This document shows positions 41,305 to 49,345 of a stretch of DNA of 64,000 nucleotides, piece by piece; position 1 is the stretch's first letter; every line of letters begins with the position of its first letter. Under the pieces are notes generated by a model, which ran no database searches, was not told where the DNA came from, and saw only the letters and a program-made list of their open reading frames with translations. Source of the stretch: Mesorhizobium sp. M4B.F.Ca.ET.058.02.1.1 (GTDB taxonomy: Bacteria > Pseudomonadota > Alphaproteobacteria > Rhizobiales > Rhizobiaceae). Where the stretch lies: contig NZ_CP034450.1 of assembly GCF_003952505.1 (NCBI RefSeq), forward strand, positions 248,001-312,000, read 5' to 3'. A program made the position numbers and the translations under genes.

Positions 41305-41368
41305 TTTGCGACTTCCCGCAAAAGGAAAGCGACCGCAAATCTATTGGAATTCTTGTCGATTTTGCGAC
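41305..41368. promoter_or_regulatory. Divergent promoter/operator region between corrinoid protein and MttB
   Basis: It contains TTTGCG-ACTTCC-CGCAAA at 41305-41322 (a perfect 6-6-6 palindrome), CGCAAAT at 41334-41340, CTATTGGA at 41341-41348 and TTTTGCGAC ending at 41368. The TTTGCG/CGCAAA halves also occur in the palindrome upstream of the GlxA/AraC regulator. It lies 96 bases before the corrinoid gene and 116-179 bases before the MttB gene. Confidence 0.55.
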
Positions 41369-41483
41369 AGGCGTTGGCGCTGGCTGGCCGTTTCGAATAG
41401 GGTGCATGGCTACGATCCGGCGAGAGCAGCCGCACGCGGCCGCAATCCACATCAGGTCAGAACAAAATCAGGGAAGAACGATC

Positions 41484-43058
41484 ATGAGCGAGAACGCGGC
41501 AGTCGAGCAGGAGCCGTCGAGCGGCAGACGCGGGCGCGGCGCTGGCAGTGGCGCGGCGGCGCGACGGGCAGCGCGCTCGGGCGGGGGTCCGGGCACCCAG
41601 CTCACCTACATCAAGCGCAAGATCAACGTCTATGAAGTGCTGGACGAGGAAGGGTTGGCGCTGATCGAGAAGAACACCGACACGGTGCTCGAAGAGATCG
41701 GCATCATCTTCCGCGACGACGCCGAAGCCCTGCAGCTCTGGAAAGAGGCCGGCGCCGACGTCAAGGGCGAGCGCGTGCATTTCCCGAAAGGGCTCTGCCG
41801 TTCGCTGCTCAAGACAGCGCCGTCCGTCTACACCCAGCATGCGCGCAACCCCGAACGCTCGGTGCAGATCGGCGGCAAAGCGACGGTGTTCGCGCCGGTC
41901 TATGGCCCGCCCTTCGTGCGCGATCTCGACGGCAACCGCCGCTATGCGACTATCGAGGATTTCCGGAATTTCGTGAAGCTCGCCTATATGGCGCCGTCGA
42001 TCCACCATTCGGGCGGCACGGTGTGCGAGCCGGTCGACGTTCCCGTCAACAAGCGCCATCTCGATATGGTCTACAGCCATATCAAATATTCCGACAAACC
42101 GTTCATGGGCTCGGTGACCGCGCCGGAGCGCGCCGAGGACACGGTGGCGATGGCCAAGCTTGTGTTCGGCGACGACTTCGTCGAGAACAACACGGTGCTG
42201 ACCAGCCTTATCAACGCCAACTCGCCGATGGTGTTCGACGAGACGATGCTCGGCGCGTTGAAGGTCTATTCGCGCCACAACCAGGCCTGCATCGTCACGC
42301 CGTTCATCCTTGCCGGCGCGATGAGCCCGGTGACGGTCGCCGGCACGCTGACGCAGGTGCTGGCCGAGGTGCTGGCCGGCGCATCGTTCACGCAGTTGAT
42401 CCGGCCGGGCGCGCCGGTGCTGTTCGGCACTTTCGCCTCGTCGATCTCGATGCAGTCGGGCGCGCCGACCTTCGGCACGCCGGAACCATCGCTGGTCTCC
42501 TATGGCGCCGCGCAGCTTGCCCGCCGTCTCGGCCTGCCGTTCCGCACCGGCGGTTCGCTCTGCGCCGCGAAGATCCCGGACGCGCAGGCGGCTTACGAGA
42601 GCGCCAACACGCTGAACTCGACCATTCTTGCCGGCGCGAATTTCGTGCTGCACTCGGCCGGCTGGCTCGAGGGTGGGCTGGCGTCCTGCTACGAGAAGTT
42701 CATGATGGACATCGACCAGCTCGGCATGCAGCAGAAATTCTCCGAGGGCGTCGACCTGTCGGAAAACGGCCAGGCGATGGACGCCATCCGCCAAGTCGGT
42801 CCGGGCAGCCACTATCTCGGCTGCGACCACACCCAGGCCAATTTCCAGACCGCCTTCTACCGCTCCAACATTGCCGACAACAATTCCTACGAGCAGTGGC
42901 TGGCGGAAGGCGAAAAGACCGCGCCGCAGCGGGCTAACGAGCTCGCCCGCCGCTGGCTGGAAAGCTACGAGGCGCCTTACCTCGATCCGGCGATCGACGA
43001 GGCCCTGACCGACTTCATCGCCAGGAAGAAAGGCTCGATGGCCGACGCCTTCACTTGA
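41484..43058 (+). CDS. MttB-family (non-pyrrolysine) methylamine/betaine:corrinoid methyltransferase, first paralog
   Basis: About 524 residues from ATG 41484 (GGGAAG upstream), with a Gly/Arg/Ala-rich N-terminal tail. The TIM-barrel core includes LEEIGIIFRDDAEAL, FGTFASSISMQSGAPTFGTP and HSAGWLEGGLASCYEKF. The region where archaeal MttB carries pyrrolysine reads through without an amber codon, so it belongs to the non-Pyl group that includes the glycine betaine methyltransferase MtgB and the carnitine, proline-betaine and gamma-butyrobetaine enzymes. It is expected to move a methyl group from a quaternary amine to the divergent corrinoid protein. Which betaine it uses is not settled by sequence. 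Confidence 0.88.
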   Translation: MSENAAVEQEPSSGRRGRGAGSGAAARRAARSGGGPGTQLTYIKRKINVYEVLDEEGLALIEKNTDTVLEEIGIIFRDDAEALQLWKEAGADVKGERVHFPKGLCRSLLKTAPSVYTQHARNPERSVQIGGKATVFAPVYGPPFVRDLDGNRRYATIEDFRNFVKLAYMAPSIHHSGGTVCEPVDVPVNKRHLDMVYSHIKYSDKPFMGSVTAPERAEDTVAMAKLVFGDDFVENNTVLTSLINANSPMVFDETMLGALKVYSRHNQACIVTPFILAGAMSPVTVAGTLTQVLAEVLAGASFTQLIRPGAPVLFGTFASSISMQSGAPTFGTPEPSLVSYGAAQLARRLGLPFRTGGSLCAAKIPDAQAAYESANTLNSTILAGANFVLHSAGWLEGGLASCYEKFMMDIDQLGMQQKFSEGVDLSENGQAMDAIRQVGPGSHYLGCDHTQANFQTAFYRSNIADNNSYEQWLAEGEKTAPQRANELARRWLESYEAPYLDPAIDEALTDFIARKKGSMADAFT

Positions 43059-43085
43059 AAGGAGCCCGAGTCAGGCCGGGCTAAA

Positions 43086-43151
43086 GTGGCCGACATCATC
43101 CACAAGGAAGTCTGGCGGAGCGCATTCTCCGAGCCGGGCAAGAAGGGATGA
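43086..43151 (+). CDS. Possible 21-residue leader ORF coupled to the Fe-S gene
   Basis: A GTG at 43086 opens 21 codons, MADIIHKEVWRSAFSEPGKK and a final G, whose TGA overlaps the ATG of the Fe-S protein gene (ATGA). The Fe-S gene has AGAAGGG immediately against its ATG, too close to work well alone, so coupling from this short frame would explain its translation. It could also be chance. Confidence 0.3.
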   Translation: MADIIHKEVWRSAFSEPGKKG

Positions 43152-43837
43152 TTGTTTCGCGCGGCACGGTCGACGATGTCTCGGCCGTGCTCGCGGTCGA
43201 TGGCTTGATCCCGCGCGGCGGCTTCCGTTTCACGAGCCAAGACACAGTACCCGCCGGGCGCTCCGGCATGCCCGCCAGGTCCATCCTGCTGGTCGGGCAG
43301 GCGGGTGCTGCGCCGTGGCCGCATTTCCTGCGCTGGCAGGAGCGGCAACCGCAGGCCATCGCCAATCCGCTCGACACCTGGGCGCGCGAAGTGATCGGCT
43401 CGGTTGCGGAAAAGTTCGGCGCGCGCGCCGTGTCGCCCTCCGACAGGCCGTATCTCCCGTTCCAGCAATGGGCGATGCGGGCGGAGGGATTAAGGCCTTC
43501 GCCGCTCGGCATTCTGATGCATCCGCGCTACGGGCTCTGGCACGCCTATCGCGGCGCGCTGCTGTTCGAAGAGACGATCTCGATTCCCGAAGCTGACGCA
43601 ACTCTCCATCTTTGCGATGCATGTGTCGAAAAACCTTGCCTGAAATCCTGCCCGGTCGACGCCTATGCGGCGGATGGTTTCGCGCACCAGGCCTGTCTGG
43701 CGCATGTGCGCGGTGCTGATGGCGCGCCTTGCCGCACCGGCGGCTGCCTCGACCGCAACGCCTGTCCCTTTGGCGCCGACTATCGCTATCCAGCCGATGT
43801 TCAGGCCTTCCATATGGCGTCGTTCGCCGGCCTGTAG
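43148..43837 (+). CDS. Fe-S (ferredoxin-like) protein next to MttB
   Basis: A 229-residue protein whose C-terminal third is cysteine-rich: LCDACVEKPCLKSCPVDAY (a CxxCx4Cx3CP cluster motif), then HQACLAHV, APCRTGGC and NACPFGADY. The arrangement resembles the two-cluster region of ferredoxins and epoxyqueuosine-reductase-like proteins. The N-terminal 150 residues carry no motif I recognise. It starts 90 bases after MttB on the same strand. I infer that it delivers electrons for corrinoid reactivation or for the MetF/MetV step; it could also be an unrelated redox protein. Confidence 0.72.
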   Translation: MIVSRGTVDDVSAVLAVDGLIPRGGFRFTSQDTVPAGRSGMPARSILLVGQAGAAPWPHFLRWQERQPQAIANPLDTWAREVIGSVAEKFGARAVSPSDRPYLPFQQWAMRAEGLRPSPLGILMHPRYGLWHAYRGALLFEETISIPEADATLHLCDACVEKPCLKSCPVDAYAADGFAHQACLAHVRGADGAPCRTGGCLDRNACPFGADYRYPADVQAFHMASFAGL

Positions 43838-43941
43838 CGATGGTTCCGAGCCGCACGGAAACTTGACCGCGATTGAGATGTCGTGGCTTGCCCTGACGGC
43901 GGGCGCGGATATCTATCGCGTGGCAGCAAGCGGAGCGCGCA

Positions 43942-44673
43942 ATGACGAAGCAGGACCTCGAGATCAAGACCCAGGATGGTACGGCGAAAGCCGGGCTGTT
44001 TCGTCCAGCCGCGCCGGCCAAGGCCGGAATCATCCTCTACATGGATATTTTCGGTCCGCGCACGGCGCTCGACCAGATGGCCGAGCGCCTTGCTGGGCAA
44101 GGCTACGCCGTGCTGGTTCCCGATCTCTTCTACCGCAGCGTGCCCTACGGTCCGTTCGACCCCAAGACCGCCTTTGCCGATGAAAAGACCAAGGCCGCGC
44201 TGTCGGCGTTGAGCGGCGGCACCACGCAGGACATGACCATTCGCGACGGCGGCGCCTTCCTCGACGCGCTGGCCGCCGAGGGCATCACCGGACCGGTTGG
44301 CGTCGTCGGCTACTGCATGGGTGGCGCGCGGGCGCTGAACGCGGCGGCGAGCTATCCGCACCGGATCGTTGCCGCCGCCAGCTTCCATGGTGGCAATCTA
44401 GCCAGCGATGCCGCGGACAGCCCGCACCGCAAGGCAGCAATGATCAAGGCGCGCGTCTATGTCGGTGTTGCCGGCGTCGACCGCAGCTTTCCGCCGGAAC
44501 AGTCGGCGCGGCTGGCCGAAGCGCTGAGAGTGGCCGAGGTCGACCATGTGATCGAGAACTATGTCGGCATGGGGCATGGATGGTGCGTGCAGGATCACAG
44601 TGCCTATGATGAAGCCGGTGCTGAGCGCCACTGGAAGCGGTTGACCACGTTGTTTGCCGAAACCCTCGGGTAA
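43942..44673 (+). CDS. Dienelactone hydrolase family protein
   Basis: A 243-residue alpha/beta hydrolase with VVGYCMGGARAL (Cys nucleophile as in dienelactone hydrolases), GVAGVDRSFPPEQ (Asp region) and GMGHGWCVQD (His). It is in the usual size range. Activity is probably on a lactone, ester or similar small molecule. It starts about 105 bases after the Fe-S protein gene, facing the same way, but a shared function is not evident. Confidence 0.87.
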   Translation: MTKQDLEIKTQDGTAKAGLFRPAAPAKAGIILYMDIFGPRTALDQMAERLAGQGYAVLVPDLFYRSVPYGPFDPKTAFADEKTKAALSALSGGTTQDMTIRDGGAFLDALAAEGITGPVGVVGYCMGGARALNAAASYPHRIVAAASFHGGNLASDAADSPHRKAAMIKARVYVGVAGVDRSFPPEQSARLAEALRVAEVDHVIENYVGMGHGWCVQDHSAYDEAGAERHWKRLTTLFAETLG

Positions 44674-44719
44674 AGTTTGGCTCCCCTTTTTTGGCGGCGG
44701 TGCGCGGCTTCGAAAGTTT

Positions 44720-44774
44720 GCCCCGCCCCTCATCCGCCCTTCGGGCACCTTCTCCCCGTGAACGGGGAGAAGGG
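44720..44774. repeat. Rhizobial intergenic palindromic repeat
   Basis: GCCCCTCATCCG-type sequence followed by CACCTTCTCCCCGT and its inverted copy ACGGGGAGAAGG. It matches, from memory, a dispersed repeat family common in Mesorhizobium intergenic regions. It sits between the dienelactone hydrolase and ECF sigma genes. Only one copy is seen in this window. Confidence 0.7.
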
Positions 44775-44844
44775 AAAAGCGCTGCGGCAAAAAAATCTTT
44801 CCATAACCCCAAGGATTAGCCATTAGCCTTCGTCCAATAAGCAA

Positions 44845-45408
44845 ATGATGGCGATGATGCTGGACGAGGGCGAACCCTCCGACGTCGAATTGATCGGGCG
44901 GGCGAAGGGCGGAGACAGGGGTGCTTTCGGCAAATTGCTCGAAAGGCACTATGGCTTCGTCTATCGCGCCGCCTATCGCTGGTGCGGCAGGAAGGCGGAC
45001 GCCGAAGACATCGCCCAGGAAGTCTGCGTCCGGCTCGGCCGGGCGATCCGCGACTACCATGGTAAGGGCGCGTTCACGACGTGGCTCTACACCATGACGC
45101 TGAACGCGGCGCGCGACATGATGCGCAAGAGCGCCCGCGACACCCAGAAGACCGAGGCCTACGGCGCCTATGCGCTGATCGCGGGAGAGGCGGCGGCGGA
45201 ACTCGAGGACCCGGCCGAGGCGCTATGGACGGCCGTGCGCAAGCTGCCGGACAAGCAGCGCGATGCCGTGCTGCTCGTCTATGGCGAGGGGCTCAGCCAC
45301 GCGGACGCCGCCGAGGCGATGGCGATCTCGGAGACGACGGTTTCCTGGCACATCCATGAAGCGAAGAAACGGCTGAGGACGTTGATGCGTTCAGCCGGGG
45401 AAGTGTGA
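44845..45408 (+). CDS. ECF-type RNA polymerase sigma factor
   Basis: A 187-residue sigma-70-family protein. Region 2 (about 12-80) has GAFGKLLERHYGFVYRAAYR, ADAEDIAQEVCVRLGRAI and TWLYTMTLNAARDMMR. Region 4 (about 125-180) has LPDKQRDAVLLVYGEGLSHA and ISETTVSWHIHEAKKRL. The start has several nearby Met codons; I keep the first. Its stop is four bases from the start of the VWA gene, which lies in the same operon; no separate anti-sigma gene is present. Confidence 0.92.
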   Translation: MMAMMLDEGEPSDVELIGRAKGGDRGAFGKLLERHYGFVYRAAYRWCGRKADAEDIAQEVCVRLGRAIRDYHGKGAFTTWLYTMTLNAARDMMRKSARDTQKTEAYGAYALIAGEAAAELEDPAEALWTAVRKLPDKQRDAVLLVYGEGLSHADAAEAMAISETTVSWHIHEAKKRLRTLMRSAGEV

Positions 45409-45410
45409 CC

Positions 45411-47525
45411 ATGGTCGACGACAACGAACTCGAAAGGCTGCGCAACATCACGGCACCGGCACCCGACGCCGAGGCGAAGGCGCGCGCGATCGCTGCCGCC
45501 ATGCAGGCTTTCGACGAGCAGGAAAAAATCTTCGTCGCCGCCCAAGGATCGGCCGGCGGGCTTCGTCTCACAGAGCGGGTACAGAAGCTCTGGAGAGAGA
45601 TCATGCAAAAGAAACTGATCGCCACGCCGGCCATTGCCGGGCTCGTCGCCCTGCCGATCGCCGGATACGCCACCTTGCAGATGCTGAGGGAGGCGCCACC
45701 GCAGATTGGCGGCGACGAGAAGATCACCGAGACGCTGGCCGACAAGCCATCGACGAACGGACCGGCGACGCTGAAGCCGGTCCCTCCGACGGAGGCCGAC
45801 AAGCAGAAGAAGGACACCGATAGCGAAAGCCGCGGTTTGAACGAGGTGCTGGTCGCGCCGGCACAGCCGCCGAAGTCCGAAGCGGAGAAAGCCGGCGGCC
45901 TGGTCCGGCAGGATGCGCTCCAGCGCACCGAGCCGGCGCCCGCGCCGACCGTCAGCGGTCAGCTCTCGCTCGACGGCGGCGCCGCGGCCCCCGCGGACGC
46001 TGCGCGCGCCGGCCGCGTGCCCGGCACCGCCGCCGAATCCAAGCTGATGGCGCAGCCGTCGACGCTGCCTGCCGACCAATTTCGGCCACAGGAGGAAAAC
46101 CGCGACCGCGTCGAGGATTTCAAGACCAACCCGGTGCATGCCGCGCTCGAGGACCCGGTCTCGACCTTCTCGATCGACGTCGACACCGCCTCCTATTCCT
46201 TCGTACGGCGCTCGCTGAAGGAAGGCTACCTGCCGCAGGCCGACACGGTCCGCGTCGAGGAGATGATCAACTACTTCCCCTATGACTGGAAGGGACCGGA
46301 AGCGGCCTCGACGCCGTTCAACTCGACCGTCAGCGTCATGCCGACGCCGTGGAACGAGCACACCAAGCTGATGCACGTCGCCATCAAGGGTTTCGACGTC
46401 AAGCCGACCGAGCAGCCCAAGGCCAACCTGGTGTTCCTGATCGACGTGTCGGGTTCGATGAACGAGCAGGACAAGCTGCCGTTGTTGCAGTCGGCCTTCC
46501 GCCTGCTGGTCAGCAAGCTCAAGCCCGACGACACCGTCTCGATTGTCACCTATGCGGGCGACGCCGGCACGGTGCTGATGCCGACCAAGGTCGCCGAGAA
46601 GGACAAGATCCTGTCGGCCATCGATCATCTGCAGCCTGGCGGCTCGACGGCGGGCGAGGCGGGTATCCGGGAAGCTTACAAGCTTGCCCAGCAATCCTTC
46701 GTCAAGGATGGCGTCAACCGTGTGATGCTCGCCACAGACGGCGACTTCAATGTCGGCCAGACAGATGACGACGACCTGAAGCGGTTGATCGAGCAGGAGC
46801 GCAAGACCGGCGTCTTCCTGTCGGTGTTCGGTTTCGGACGGGGCAATCTGAACGACCAGATGATGCAGACCATCGCGCAGAACGGCAACGGCACCGCCGC
46901 CTATATCGATACGCTCGCCGAGGCCGAGAAGGTCCTGGTCGAGGACGCGTCCTCGACGCTGTTCACCATCGCCAAGGACGTCAAGATCCAGGTCGAGTTC
47001 AATCCGGACAAGGTCTCGGAATACCGGCTGATCGGCTATGAGACCCGCGCGCTCAACCGCGAGGATTTCAACAACGACCGCGTCGATGCCGGCGATATCG
47101 GTTCCGGCCATTCGGTGACCGCGATCTACGAGATCACACCGAAGGGCAGCGGCGGCGAGCAGATTGACCCGCTGCGCTACGGCCAGGCGACGGTCAACAA
47201 TGGCGGCGTCGCCAATGCCGACGAATATGCCTTCGTCAAGATCCGCTACAAGCTGCCCAACGAGGACACCTCGAAGCTGATCACCACGCCGGTGACATCG
47301 GCCAACGAGGTCCAGTCCTTCGACCAGGCCGGCACCGATCAGCGCTTCTCGGTCGCGGTCGCCGCGTTCGGCCAGAAGCTGCGCGACGAGGATGCGACCG
47401 CGAAGTTCGGTTACGACAAGATCATGGAGATTGCCACCGCCGCCCGAGGAGCCGATCCGTTTGGCTACAGGTCGGAATTCTTGTCGCTTGTGCGCCTTGC
47501 CTCGGCGCTGGGCGGTAACCGGTAG
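45411..47525 (+). CDS. VWA domain membrane protein (YfbK/DUF3520-type)
   Basis: About 704 residues. The N-terminal 60 residues are cytoplasmic and charged, followed by one membrane helix (TPAIAGLVALPIAGYATLQML), a long Pro/Ala/Lys-rich linker, then a YfbK-type N-terminal domain (DPVSTFSIDVDTASYSFVRR). A VWA domain with LVFLIDVSGSMNEQDKL (MIDAS DxSxS) follows, and a DUF3520 C-terminal domain. Its ATG at 45411 has GGGGAAG 7 bases upstream. With the sigma factor ending 2 bases earlier, the N-terminal cytoplasmic part and TM helix are well placed to act as an anti-sigma module. That role is inferred. Confidence 0.88.
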   Translation: MVDDNELERLRNITAPAPDAEAKARAIAAAMQAFDEQEKIFVAAQGSAGGLRLTERVQKLWREIMQKKLIATPAIAGLVALPIAGYATLQMLREAPPQIGGDEKITETLADKPSTNGPATLKPVPPTEADKQKKDTDSESRGLNEVLVAPAQPPKSEAEKAGGLVRQDALQRTEPAPAPTVSGQLSLDGGAAAPADAARAGRVPGTAAESKLMAQPSTLPADQFRPQEENRDRVEDFKTNPVHAALEDPVSTFSIDVDTASYSFVRRSLKEGYLPQADTVRVEEMINYFPYDWKGPEAASTPFNSTVSVMPTPWNEHTKLMHVAIKGFDVKPTEQPKANLVFLIDVSGSMNEQDKLPLLQSAFRLLVSKLKPDDTVSIVTYAGDAGTVLMPTKVAEKDKILSAIDHLQPGGSTAGEAGIREAYKLAQQSFVKDGVNRVMLATDGDFNVGQTDDDDLKRLIEQERKTGVFLSVFGFGRGNLNDQMMQTIAQNGNGTAAYIDTLAEAEKVLVEDASSTLFTIAKDVKIQVEFNPDKVSEYRLIGYETRALNREDFNNDRVDAGDIGSGHSVTAIYEITPKGSGGEQIDPLRYGQATVNNGGVANADEYAFVKIRYKLPNEDTSKLITTPVTSANEVQSFDQAGTDQRFSVAVAAFGQKLRDEDATAKFGYDKIMEIATAARGADPFGYRSEFLSLVRLASALGGNR

Positions 47526-47894
47526 TGGCAATAACGGCCGGCTCCTTTCAGACGGGATCGTTCTGATACGGGGGAGCCGGCCTACGGGCGGGTGAGGCAG
47601 GCCGGCAAGGAAAACCTTGCCGGCCTTTTTTTGAGGATCTGTCGAGATTCAGGCAAGGCGGCCTGCAAACGTCGTCGTCCTGCGCTTGCGGTGCTCACGC
47701 GCGGTTCTCAGACCTCCCAGTTTGTTCGCTTCGCGCCCGTCTTCGACTCCGGCTCGGCCTGACCTGAATCTAAACAGATTCCAAACCCGGCTCCCGATTT
47801 CGGCAGATCGTTAAATTGCGTGGTTTTTCGGGAAGATGATCGCAATCCCCTCTTGTTACGAAGAGCTAATAGACAGGCTTGTGGGGGGCCAAAG
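47526..47894. other. Intergenic gap between VWA gene and small hypothetical gene
   Basis: Apart from the strong terminator at 47600-47632 and a probable promoter for the next gene, I see no coding potential or repeat in this stretch. Confidence 0.5.
47600..47632 (+). terminator. Rho-independent terminator
   Basis: GGCCGGCAAGG and CCTTGCCGGCC pair around an AAAA loop, followed by seven T residues. It ends the ECF-VWA operon. Confidence 0.93.
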
Positions 47895-48182
47895 TTGCAG
47901 ATCAGGTTCATCGCGAATTCGACGCCAGCGGCAAGGAACGCGCAGGCGCCGGGAGCGACCGTTTCACCGACGCCATCGGCGGAATCCCGACGCATCAAGA
48001 GCGATGTCGATGCCGCCCGCACCACCGCGATGTCGGCCCTCAACAACGACCGCTTCCGCGTCATGCTGGAGCAGATCAGCGATCCCGGCGCATCCGGCGC
48101 ATTGGTGACGATGGGCAGCGACGCCGGCAGCACCACCGACATCAAGACAGCACTGTCGCGCTACGCCGAAAACAGCGAATAG
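47895..48182 (+). CDS. Small hypothetical protein
   Basis: From a TTG at 47895 with GGGGGG six bases upstream, it gives 95 residues starting MQIRFIANSTPAARNAQAPG, with an Ala/Ser/Thr-rich first half and ALNNDRFRVMLEQISDPGA in the second. An upstream start at 47820 would add 25 unconserved-looking residues. No family is recognised. It converges with bmt, 18 bases apart. Confidence 0.5.
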   Translation: MQIRFIANSTPAARNAQAPGATVSPTPSAESRRIKSDVDAARTTAMSALNNDRFRVMLEQISDPGASGALVTMGSDAGSTTDIKTALSRYAENSE

Positions 48183-48200
48183 CCGAAACGGCCGATTGGT

Positions 48201-49217
48201 TCAGGCCCGCCCGCGACGGCGTTCGCGGCGAGCTTCGCTGGTCTCGGCGGTGTTAGGCGTCGCCACCTTGTTGCGCATCGGGCCGATGCGCTCGACGATC
48301 GTGTCGATGGTCGGGCGGCTCGATCTGGTGTGGGCGTCGAGCGCCTTGCGCATGGCGGCAAGATGCTGGAACGAGGTGCCGCAGCAGCCGCCGACGATCT
48401 TGGCGCCGGCATCAACGGCGAGCCTGACATAGTCGGCCATCAGTTCCGGCGTGCCGGAATAATGGATCTCGGTGCCGCGGAATTCCGGGATGCCGCAATT
48501 GCCCTTGACGATCACCGTCGCCTCCGGCCTGGCTTCGGTCATGTCGAGCAGCGAGGCCAGGATGTCGGACGCGCCGACGCCGCAATTGGCCCCGACGCCG
48601 AGCGGATCTTGCGACAGCCCGTCGACGACACCGTGGATGTCCTTCGGCAGCAAGCCCATCATGGTGCGGCCGGCGGTGTCGAAAGAGCCGGTATAGGTGT
48701 AGGGCAGGCCGACGCGGATGGCGGCCTCGGCCGCGGCGCGGATTTCGTCCGGTGCCGACATGGTCTCGATCCAGGCGACTTCGGCGCCGCCCGCCTTGAG
48801 GCCTTCGATCTGCTCGGCGAAGGCGTCTACCGCCTCGTCATAGGTCATGGCGCCGAGCGGCACCAGCAATTCGCCGGTCGGTCCGACAGAGCCTGCGACG
48901 ATCACCTTGCGGTTAGCCTTGTCGGCGACCGCGCGCGCGATTTCGGCGGCGCGCTTGTTCAACGCATGTACGCGATCCTGGGCATGATGCAGCTTCAGCC
49001 GGTGGCGGGTGCCGCCGAAGGAGTTGGTCAGGATGATGTCGGCGCCAGCATCGACGAAGTTCTGGTGCAGGCTGGTGATGGTGTCGGGCGCGGTCTCGTT
49101 CAGCAACTCCGGCGCTTCGCCGGCTTCCAGGCCCATGGCGAACAGATTGGTGCCGGTGGCGCCATCGGCGAGCAGCACGCCCTTTTCGGCAAGCAATGCC
49201 TCGATCGGGTTGGTCAT
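48201..49217 (-). CDS. bmt: Betaine--homocysteine S-methyltransferase
   Basis: A 338-residue S-methyl_trans protein: ADGATGTNLFAMGLEAGEAP at the N-terminus, IILTNSFGGTRHRL, the zinc cysteines in GANCGVG (Cys212) and GGCCG (278/279), and a basic C-terminal tail. It is of the type known as Bmt in Sinorhizobium, which uses glycine betaine to make methionine and dimethylglycine. A leader of about 130 bases contains a hairpin, and the ATATAAAGA/TCTTTATAT palindrome lies 129 bases upstream, the same as before the pterin methyltransferase gene. It thus gives a second route for betaine methyl groups. Confidence 0.9.
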   Translation of the reverse strand: MTNPIEALLAEKGVLLADGATGTNLFAMGLEAGEAPELLNETAPDTITSLHQNFVDAGADIILTNSFGGTRHRLKLHHAQDRVHALNKRAAEIARAVADKANRKVIVAGSVGPTGELLVPLGAMTYDEAVDAFAEQIEGLKAGGAEVAWIETMSAPDEIRAAAEAAIRVGLPYTYTGSFDTAGRTMMGLLPKDIHGVVDGLSQDPLGVGANCGVGASDILASLLDMTEARPEATVIVKGNCGIPEFRGTEIHYSGTPELMADYVRLAVDAGAKIVGGCCGTSFQHLAAMRKALDAHTRSSRPTIDTIVERIGPMRNKVATPNTAETSEARRERRRGRA

Positions 49218-49242
49218 GATGACATACGCCTTCCGGGAGTTC

Positions 49243-49273
49243 CAAGCAGGTTTCGCTTCGCTCCGCCTGCTTG
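49243..49273 (-). promoter_or_regulatory. Leader hairpin before bmt
   Basis: CAAGCAGG and CCTGCTTG form a perfect 8-bp stem around 15 bases, in the 5' leader of bmt about 26 bases before the start. A second possible stem (CTCGCGG/GCGAG-type) lies further upstream. It could affect translation or attenuation; no known riboswitch was recognised. Confidence 0.45.
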
Positions 49274-49345
49274 TTGTTCTATTGCTTCAGGTTCTGCTCG
49301 CAAAACCGCGAGGGCACTTTTGCGGAATCTGCTATCGAGATAAGG

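Noticed and set aside
45279..47531. 750-codon minus-strand open frame opposite the sigma/VWA operon
   Set aside because: Antisense shadow of the VWA gene with repetitive basic composition.
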